Source of the DNA: Massilia sp. ZL223
GTDB lineage: Bacteria; Pseudomonadota; Gammaproteobacteria; Burkholderiales; Burkholderiaceae_D
Length of the DNA stretch: 64,000 nucleotides
Assembly: GCF_018119395.1 (NCBI RefSeq)
Contig: NZ_JAGPWD010000012.1
Coordinates: forward strand, 1-64,000
Direction: 5' to 3'
Part shown: positions 58,400-64,000 of the stretch, piece after piece
How positions within the stretch are numbered: the stretch's first letter is position 1
Layout: the number at the start of each line of letters is the position of its first letter
Made by a program: the position numbers and the translations under genes
Notes under the pieces: model-generated
Seen by the model: the letters and a program-made list of their open reading frames with translations, nothing else
What the model was told of the DNA's origin: nothing
The model's database searches: none

Positions 58400-59592
58400 T
58401 GCATCACTCCATTATTCGAGTCCGGGCGCGACGGTCGCTGCCGGGCCAGCTGGAAGGCCGGGTCATGCGGGTCCATCTCCGGCGGCACGGCCAGCTTGCC
58501 CGGCCGGTCCGGATAGGCGCCGTCGCCCTTCTTGTAGGCGCGCAGCTGGTAGACGTAGGCCAGCACTTCGGCCACCGCCGAGTACAGTTTCTCGGGAATC
58601 TCTTCGTCGATGTCGGTGTGCTTGTACAGCGCACGGGCCAGGGCCGGCGCTTCCAGCATCGGGACCTTGTGCTCGCCGCCCAGTTCGCGGATCTTGGCCG
58701 CGACATCGTCCACGCCCTTGGCGACCACGCGCGGCGCGCCCTTCTGGCCGTCGGCGTATTTCAGGGCCACGGCGTAGTGGGTCGGGTTGGTGACGATCAC
58801 GTCGGCGGTCGGCACGTTCTGCATCATGCGGCCGCGCGCCATCTCGCGCTGCATCTGGCGGATCTTGCCCTTGATTTGCGGGTTGCCGTCCGATTCCTTG
58901 TGCTCCTGGATCATTTCCTGGCGCGTCATCTTCATCTTGTCGTGGTAGTGCCAGAGCTGGTAAGGGCCGTCGATCAGGGCCACCACGCCCAGGGCGCCGA
59001 CGATGAACAGGAAGGCCTTGGCGATCATCTCGCCGGCATGGGCGCTGCCCGCGTTCAGCGGTTCGACCGCCAGGCCCAGCATCGCTTCCTTCTGGCCCAT
59101 GATGACGACCCAGGCGACCGCCCCGACCAGCACGGTCTTGGCGATCGCCTTCAGCAGTTCGATCAGCGAATTGGTCGAGAACATGTTGCCGATGCCCTTG
59201 ATCGGGTTCAGCTTCATAAAATTGGGCATGAAGGCCTTGGACGAGAACAGCCAGCCGCCGATCAGCAGCGGCGAGACCAGGGCGACCAGCATGATGGCGC
59301 CGGCGATCGGCAGGCAGGCCAGCATCACGCCAAACACGTCGTTGAACACGCGCTCGAGCAGGACGTCGGGGTTGTAGACCTGCTCGCGGTCGAGCGAGAG
59401 GCCGGATTGCAGGGCGGCGCCCAGGCGCCCGACCAGCGAGCCGCCGAACATCCACAGGGTGGCGCCGGCGGTCATCAGGACGGTGAAGGTGGCGATCTCG
59501 CGCGAGCGGGGAACGTCGCCTTCCTCGCGTGCTTTCTCTAACCGCCTGGGTGACGCTGGTTCGGTGCGTTCCGCGTCGCTGTCGTCCGCCAT
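58396..59592 (-). CDS. flhB: Flagellar export switch protein FlhB
   Basis: A 398-residue FlhB with the N-terminal start typical of the family (DAERTEPASPRRLEKAREEG), four membrane helices and the self-cleavage site NPTH in VIVTNPTHYAVALKYADG. Cleavage there switches export from rod/hook to filament substrates under FliK control. The C-terminal tail after DEEIPEKLYSAVAEVLAYVY is extended and Pro/Arg-rich. AGGAG precedes the ATG. Confidence 0.97.
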   Translation of the reverse strand: MADDSDAERTEPASPRRLEKAREEGDVPRSREIATFTVLMTAGATLWMFGGSLVGRLGAALQSGLSLDREQVYNPDVLLERVFNDVFGVMLACLPIAGAIMLVALVSPLLIGGWLFSSKAFMPNFMKLNPIKGIGNMFSTNSLIELLKAIAKTVLVGAVAWVVIMGQKEAMLGLAVEPLNAGSAHAGEMIAKAFLFIVGALGVVALIDGPYQLWHYHDKMKMTRQEMIQEHKESDGNPQIKGKIRQMQREMARGRMMQNVPTADVIVTNPTHYAVALKYADGQKGAPRVVAKGVDDVAAKIRELGGEHKVPMLEAPALARALYKHTDIDEEIPEKLYSAVAEVLAYVYQLRAYKKGDGAYPDRPGKLAVPPEMDPHDPAFQLARQRPSRPDSNNGVMQ

Positions 59593-59812
59593 CTATGCTC
59601 CTGGGCCTGCAAATCGTTGTCGAGCCAGGATTATCGCCGGGATTTCCTAGAATCTATATTCTGAGAAAGAGGTAAAAGCACCCGTTATTTACGCTGTGGA
59701 AGGATTTGGTAGCATAAAGATAATGAGGTCATTTGATACGCATATATACAATTTTGTGACAAGTTTTGGCGTTTTCACATTACCGGATTAATACAACTCA
59801 ACTTTTCGTTGC

Positions 59813-59818
59813 TATAAT
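59813..59818 (+). promoter_or_regulatory. Extended -10 promoter of the small Thr-rich gene
   Basis: TATAAT preceded by TG one base earlier (TGCTATAAT), the extended -10 form; the -35 region is weak. It lies 58 bp before the ATG at 59876. The rest of 59593-59812 is AT-rich without other clear signals. Confidence 0.6.
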
Positions 59819-59875
59819 GCCGTGGCAGTTAATGCACCATACGGATATACCGTCACTTTGAACAAAGGATCTACA

Positions 59876-60136
59876 ATGAAGAAGCTCCTCGCTATGACCG
59901 CTGCCCTGAGCCTGATGTCGGCCCAGGTGTTCGCACAAACCGCATCGACCGAAACCCCTGCTGCGCAGTCGACCACCACCACCACCACCGCTACCACCAC
60001 CACCGCTACCGGTGTTGCTGGCACCGGCCTGTCGACCGCTGCAATGGTCGCTATCGGCGCTGTGGTCGCTGGCGTTGCAATCGCTGCAGCTGACAGCGAT
60101 TCGAGCACCAGCCACTCGGCAACCACCCACCACTGA
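59876..60136 (+). CDS. Small exported Thr/Ala-rich protein
   Basis: An 86-residue protein: signal peptide (LLAMTAALSLMSAQVFAQT), a Thr-rich low-complexity stretch, a hydrophobic Gly/Ala segment (AAMVAIGAVVAGVAIAAA), and a Ser/Thr/His tail (DSDSSTSHSATTHH). It may sit in the inner membrane or assemble through its Gly/Ala helix. Small proteins of this kind are found beside exopolysaccharide genes, but the function is unknown. A terminator follows. Confidence 0.65.
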   Translation: MKKLLAMTAALSLMSAQVFAQTASTETPAAQSTTTTTTATTTTATGVAGTGLSTAAMVAIGAVVAGVAIAAADSDSSTSHSATTHH

Positions 60137-60169
60137 TCGACGGCGCCGCGAGGCGCTTGCGACAATGGA

Positions 60170-60200
60170 AAAACTGGCCGCAATCGCGGCCAGTTTTATT
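60170..60200. terminator. Bidirectional terminator
   Basis: A perfect 12-bp stem (AAAACTGGCCGC with GCGGCCAGTTTT, loop AATC) followed by ATTTTG, between the small gene and the convergent YjbH-PAP2 gene. Confidence 0.85.
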
Positions 60201-60270
60201 TTGCGGGTGCGGCTGGCGCACATGTCGCATCCTTGCAAAAGCAAACCGGCCGCACGAGGCGGCCGGTCGA

Positions 60271-63117
60271 TCAGTAGGTAGTGCTCCAGGTCACGCTGAG
60301 CTCTTTCCTGCCTGGCGTAATCGCCAGGCGCGAGCGCGGATCCTCGCGCTGGGCCTGCCACAGCCAGCTGCCGATCGCATACCCCACCAGGCCGCCGCCG
60401 ACGACATCCGACACCCAGTGCTGGCGGTCCGCCACCCGGCCCATGGCGCCGACCGCGGCCAGGCCGTACAGCCAAGGCGCGTCGTATTCCTGGGCGAATG
60501 GCGTCACCGCCGCGAAGGCCACCGCCGCATGGTTCGACGGGAAGGACGCATCCGAGCGCTTGCCTGAGCTGCTGAAGGCGCCGCGCTCCTCGTAAGGGCG
60601 GGCGCGGCCGACCAGGCGCTTGGTGGCCATCGACACCCCTGCGGCGCCGGCGATCGACTGGAGCGAAATGATGCCCATGTTTTGCATGCGGTCGTCGCCG
60701 AAGGCGATCGCCGAGCCCGCGGCACCGGCCAGCAGCCAGGGCATGGCCTTGCCGACGTTGCCGTAGGCATTGGCCGCGCGCGAATCCGCGTGCTTCCTGA
60801 TGATGCGGTCGACCGGCTTGTCCAGCGCGGCGCCGGCCAGGATCGCGCCGCCGCCCAACAGGGCGCCGCCTGCCCATTGCGGCAGGGTCGGCGAGTTCGA
60901 CACCGACTGCTCCAGGCGCCAGCGGAAGGCCGGCCAGGCGCTCGGCAGGGGGCGTACCGGCTGGGTAATGACGTCCAGCTTCTGCTCGTCGCGGCGCTCG
61001 GCAAAATTGCCCAGACCATCATAGGCGGTGAGGTCTCGGCGCGGATCTTCAAGCATTTCGTAGAGGTCGCCGGGAGTGGCCACCATCTGGCCGACGTCGC
61101 GCGTCCACGGTGAGATCGCCACGCCTGCCACTGCTTGGGTATCGCTCGGCAACATCGAGTTGATCGGGATCGACAAGAAGACGCCTTTATCATAGTACGG
61201 CTCGGCGGGGGTACCAGGACCCGTCGTATCGCGACCATTGGTGCGGGTGTACCACGCGCCGATCTCGATGCCTGAACGGAAGCGGCGCTTGAACTCGAAG
61301 CGAGCCCCCTTGTCTCCAGCCAGAAAGCGCCCTGCCCGTGCGCTCACGGTCATATCGTAAGGCAACCTGTAGTGCATAGTCCCCAGCGTCGTCACCGTCC
61401 GGTAATCGCGCTTGTCAAACCATCCCTTGAAACCGCGCTGCTCGAGCGCATCAACCGCAAAATCGGCAGCCCATCGGCTGTCCCTCGGCAAATACAGCAC
61501 CTGGCCACCCAGGCCGCGGTACATCTCTTCGTACAAGCCGGCTGAGAAGCGGGCGTATACGCGCTCGGCTGGAAGGGCATAATGGTTGACCAGCATCCTG
61601 TTTAGCTTGAGGCGACTACCGCGCTTGTACTCGGCAACGTCGCTTCGCACGTGCGGAAGCAGGCTGTTCGAGGTCTGCGTCACGCCCGACACGTTCTCGA
61701 ACAGGTTGAGCTTCAACGCGGCGTTCAGGTAGGTGCCTTCCGCGAGACGTCGGTCGTAGTTAGCAGCGGCCCAAATCTCGTAACGGAGGGCGCCGCTGGG
61801 ATCGTTGAAGAAGAAACTGGCTTTAGGCACAACCTTGAAACGATTTGTTTCGCGATCCTCGGATTGCGCACTGACCATCTCTCCTTCGTGACCGACCTGC
61901 ACGTTCAGCCCGCCCTGCTCGCCTACCGCCAGCAACATCTGGTTCTCGTCGATAAGGATGCGGTCCGCCGGCGTGGCGTAGCGCACCACCGTCGTCTGCA
62001 GGAACGCTTCACGTCCAACCATACCAGTCAGGTAATCCGACATAGTCGGCAGGTCGAGAAACTCGAAGGTGGCGACTGGCTGTTCGAGCTTCGTATACGT
62101 CACCTTGATGGCACGCGTGCCGGTCGGCGCGAATGCCAGCGCGGTCCGCGACGCGCGCCCAACGGCGCGACCGAGATTGGAAATGCGCTTGCTGGTCAGG
62201 CTCAGTTTGAACGTGGTGCCGTCGACTTCGATGCGAATGTTCTTGAAACCCTGTCGGGCCAGGGCGTCGATCAACGCAGCCGAGTGTTTTGGCTGATCTT
62301 GCCATTGGGCCAGGGTCGCACGCACCGGCGCGTTTTTCGGCTGGTAATAAGGCGGCTCGAACAGCTTGGGAATGAACTCGCGTTCAGAGAACGGAATACT
62401 TACATAGGCGTTGGCGCTGAAATGATTGCGGTGGCGGGCCACTTGCGCGCCCAGCCATCCCCAGCGGTATTCGACACCGAGCGCCGGGCCTTTTTCGCGC
62501 GAGCTGGCGGAAGTCAGGTTGGCGCGAAAGTCCCTCTTGTAATCGTTCGCGTCGTATTCGGCGACGACCGACCAGCCGGGCAAAGACTGCGGGCTCCAGC
62601 GCACCCCGGCGAACGGCCCTTCCGGACGTCCACGGCCGAAGCCCAAGCTTGCTTCGATATTGTGTGCGGGGCCGAAGGTCTTCGTGGCAACAATATATTT
62701 GCCCTTGAACAGCTCGGTGCCCAGCAGGTCGGTCGCTCCCACGGCAACGGCGGGAAGCCAGTCGGACTCGCTCCAGAGACGCAGCTTGGCGTCCGCCACC
62801 TTGTCCTTGTAGCGACCATAGTCCTTGCCGTAGCCACCACTAAAGCCTTGGATGCCCGAGATCGCGACGTAACGACCGGTAAACTGGAGAAAGGGCAGCA
62901 CCGTGGCAGTTGCCCACAAGCTGCCGTAGGGCTTGTCGTAGCCGTAGCCGGCCGAGAAAGTTCCGTCCGCCTCGACGACAGCGGAAGGCATGTTGATATA
63001 TCCGGATTGGCCCTGAAGGGTCGGTGTCGCTGCGATGGCATTAGCCGCACCGAGCACCAGCCAGCTGTAGCAGCCACCTTTGAAGGAAGTCCTAAGTCGA
63101 GTCAGCACACTAAGCAA
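60271..63117 (-). CDS. YjbH-type outer-membrane protein fused to PAP2 phosphatase
   Basis: A 948-residue two-part protein. After a signal sequence (YSWLVLGAANAIAATP), residues ~35-720 follow the YjbH exopolysaccharide-export beta-barrel layout (LQGQSGYINMPSAVVEADGT, YYQPKNAPVRATLAQWQD, LVNHYALPAERVYARFSAGL, GARFEFKRRFRSGIEIGAWY). From ~765 on is a PAP2/lipid phosphatase domain with KRLVGRARP (~833-841), PSNH (860-863) and GRVADRQHWVSD (His ~900, Asp ~904). The PAP2 part may act on undecaprenyl-pyrophosphate or a related carrier lipid. A separate start for it is not evident, and the reading frame is unbroken. Confidence 0.8.
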   Translation of the reverse strand: MLSVLTRLRTSFKGGCYSWLVLGAANAIAATPTLQGQSGYINMPSAVVEADGTFSAGYGYDKPYGSLWATATVLPFLQFTGRYVAISGIQGFSGGYGKDYGRYKDKVADAKLRLWSESDWLPAVAVGATDLLGTELFKGKYIVATKTFGPAHNIEASLGFGRGRPEGPFAGVRWSPQSLPGWSVVAEYDANDYKRDFRANLTSASSREKGPALGVEYRWGWLGAQVARHRNHFSANAYVSIPFSEREFIPKLFEPPYYQPKNAPVRATLAQWQDQPKHSAALIDALARQGFKNIRIEVDGTTFKLSLTSKRISNLGRAVGRASRTALAFAPTGTRAIKVTYTKLEQPVATFEFLDLPTMSDYLTGMVGREAFLQTTVVRYATPADRILIDENQMLLAVGEQGGLNVQVGHEGEMVSAQSEDRETNRFKVVPKASFFFNDPSGALRYEIWAAANYDRRLAEGTYLNAALKLNLFENVSGVTQTSNSLLPHVRSDVAEYKRGSRLKLNRMLVNHYALPAERVYARFSAGLYEEMYRGLGGQVLYLPRDSRWAADFAVDALEQRGFKGWFDKRDYRTVTTLGTMHYRLPYDMTVSARAGRFLAGDKGARFEFKRRFRSGIEIGAWYTRTNGRDTTGPGTPAEPYYDKGVFLSIPINSMLPSDTQAVAGVAISPWTRDVGQMVATPGDLYEMLEDPRRDLTAYDGLGNFAERRDEQKLDVITQPVRPLPSAWPAFRWRLEQSVSNSPTLPQWAGGALLGGGAILAGAALDKPVDRIIRKHADSRAANAYGNVGKAMPWLLAGAAGSAIAFGDDRMQNMGIISLQSIAGAAGVSMATKRLVGRARPYEERGAFSSSGKRSDASFPSNHAAVAFAAVTPFAQEYDAPWLYGLAAVGAMGRVADRQHWVSDVVGGGLVGYAIGSWLWQAQREDPRSRLAITPGRKELSVTWSTTY

Positions 63118-63204
63118 ACGCCACGGAGGGCGTGATTAAAAACATGGGATGGATCACGGCTCGATACGGGCACGCCGACATGCCGGCCGCCCGCGAAGCG
63201 GCGA

Positions 63205-64000
63205 TCAGGCGGTCATCGAGAGGTTGTCTGCATCCATCTCTTCATTGGCCGCCGCCGCGGGGACAGCGAGCGCCAGGCTGCGCTTTACCGAGGCGAGATA
63301 CCAATAAAAGCATAAATAGACGGCGAAGCTGAGCACGAACGACAGCCCGAGTGTAACTGGCATATCCGGGAAACTGATGGCCAGGCAGGCAGGCAGTGCC
63401 GCAATCGCCCAGGAAAACGGCGACACGGAGGAGTTGCGCAGATCGGCGCGCAGGTTCGGGAACCACCGCAGGGCAATCGCCACCTTGACCAGGCTGTGCA
63501 GGTGGTGACTGTCGGGCTGGCCCGGATCGCTTCTGGTCCACAGACGGCGCGCGATGGTGAACAAGGTTTCGAAGATTGGGTAGGCGCAGGCCAGCAGCGG
63601 CGCCCATGGCGAGACACTCAGATTGCGCGCGGGAATCATCACTGCGATCCAAGCCAACAGGAAGCCCAGCAGGTAGGCTCCACCGTCGCCAAGGAACAGC
63701 TTACCAAATGGGAAATTAACAAAGAAAAAACCCAAGGTCACCACTAACACCGCAAAGCACATTTTGGCTAGCACGACATCGCCGCAGTTTAGGGAGATAA
63801 CACCTAGCGCAGCCAGGCAGATGGCGACTGTACCGCTGGCCAGACCATTGAACCCGTCGATGATGTTGACGGCATTGGCTACTCCACCAACTGCGAAGGC
63901 GGTAAACAGCACCGACAACGGAGCGAACGCGAGCAACTGGTCGATGCCCCAGATTCCGGTATGGGAGAGGCTGACGCCGGTAATCGCCCAAGCGAGCATC
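63205..64000 (-). CDS. WecA/MraY-type glycosyl-phosphate transferase (5' partial)
   Basis: The frame runs off the right edge, so the N-terminus is missing. About 265 residues remain, with some seven membrane helices. Family motifs are NAVNIIDGFNGLASG (the DGxxGL site), FFFVNFPFGKLFLGDGGAYL, and the His-rich SHHLHSLV loop. It transfers a sugar-phosphate (often GlcNAc-1-P or similar) to undecaprenyl phosphate, the first step of a surface polysaccharide. It lies 87 bp upstream of the YjbH-PAP2 gene on the same strand and probably starts an exopolysaccharide operon outside the window. Confidence 0.85.
   Translation of the reverse strand, partial: MLAWAITGVSLSHTGIWGIDQLLAFAPLSVLFTAFAVGGVANAVNIIDGFNGLASGTVAICLAALGVISLNCGDVVLAKMCFAVLVVTLGFFFVNFPFGKLFLGDGGAYLLGFLLAWIAVMIPARNLSVSPWAPLLACAYPIFETLFTIARRLWTRSDPGQPDSHHLHSLVKVAIALRWFPNLRADLRNSSVSPFSWAIAALPACLAISFPDMPVTLGLSFVLSFAVYLCFYWYLASVKRSLALAVPAAAANEEMDADNLSMTA

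Noticed and set aside
56348-58516. Long plus-strand frame over flhA
   Set aside because: Arg/His/Gln-rich shadow of flhA with no domain signature.

Overview
The window looks like a chromosomal segment of a high-GC betaproteobacterium of the order Burkholderiales, most likely Oxalobacteraceae (Massilia/Telluria-like). This is an inference from gene content: a split flagellar regulon with flhF, flhG and motC/motD, PEP-CTERM proteins behind sigma-54-type promoters, a tandem glycine riboswitch, and GC-rich coding sequence with several REP-type palindromes. Most of the window is flagellar. All major parts of the basal body, export gate, rod, hook and hook-filament junction are present, but the filament genes (fliC, fliD) and chemotaxis genes are not.

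Layout. 0-4.5 kb: a degenerate HD-GYP/LuxR protein cut by the left edge, a NarL-type regulator, an Rrf2/NsrR-like regulator, a PEP-CTERM protein with a sigma-54 promoter, a hydrolase and a DUF4287 protein. 4.8-16.9 kb: fliE (minus) divergent from fliFGHIJK and fliLMNOPQR (plus). A REP hairpin sits between fliK and fliL, and a 99-bp palindrome lies in frame inside fliO. 17-19 kb: a glutathione S-transferase fragment and an exported amidohydrolase. 19.2-22.3 kb: an AT-richer polymorphic-toxin island with a collapsed Rhs gene, two candidate toxin-tip/immunity pairs, an Rhs core fragment and a tandem repeat array. 22.4-33.2 kb: flgBCDEFGHIJKL (minus). 33.4-35 kb: flgA, then flgMN behind a perfect FliA (sigma-28) promoter. 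35-43 kb: a secreted protein, htpX, a PerM/AI-2E transporter, an acetyltransferase, a disordered protein, an orphan tandem glycine riboswitch, a secreted papain-like peptidase and further exported proteins. 43-49 kb: a globin-PAS-GGDEF-EAL c-di-GMP enzyme, then two paralogous M35 metallopeptidases facing a stand-alone homologue of their N-terminal domain. 49-59.6 kb: flhB-flhA and flhF-flhG-fliA-motC-motD (minus), interrupted by a plus-strand block with a lectin-like PEP-CTERM protein and an L,D-transpeptidase-like (Tlde1/DUF2778) effector with a putative immunity protein. 59.8-64 kb: the edge of an exopolysaccharide locus (small Thr-rich exported protein, YjbH-PAP2 fusion, WecA/MraY-type glycosyl-phosphate transferase cut by the right edge).

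How it fits together. fliE-R, flhAB and flgA-L build the machine. flhF/flhG would set flagellar position and number. fliA and flgM form the late-gene checkpoint, and motC/motD are a stator pair. Around this sit surface and secreted functions: PEP-CTERM proteins, exopolysaccharide, exported peptidases and toxin-immunity genes. The most notable observations are the M35 cluster with its free-standing domain, the shared sigma-54 architecture of the two PEP-CTERM genes, the orphan glycine riboswitch, the in-frame REP element in fliO, the collapsed Rhs island and the toxin-immunity pair inserted between flhA and flhF.
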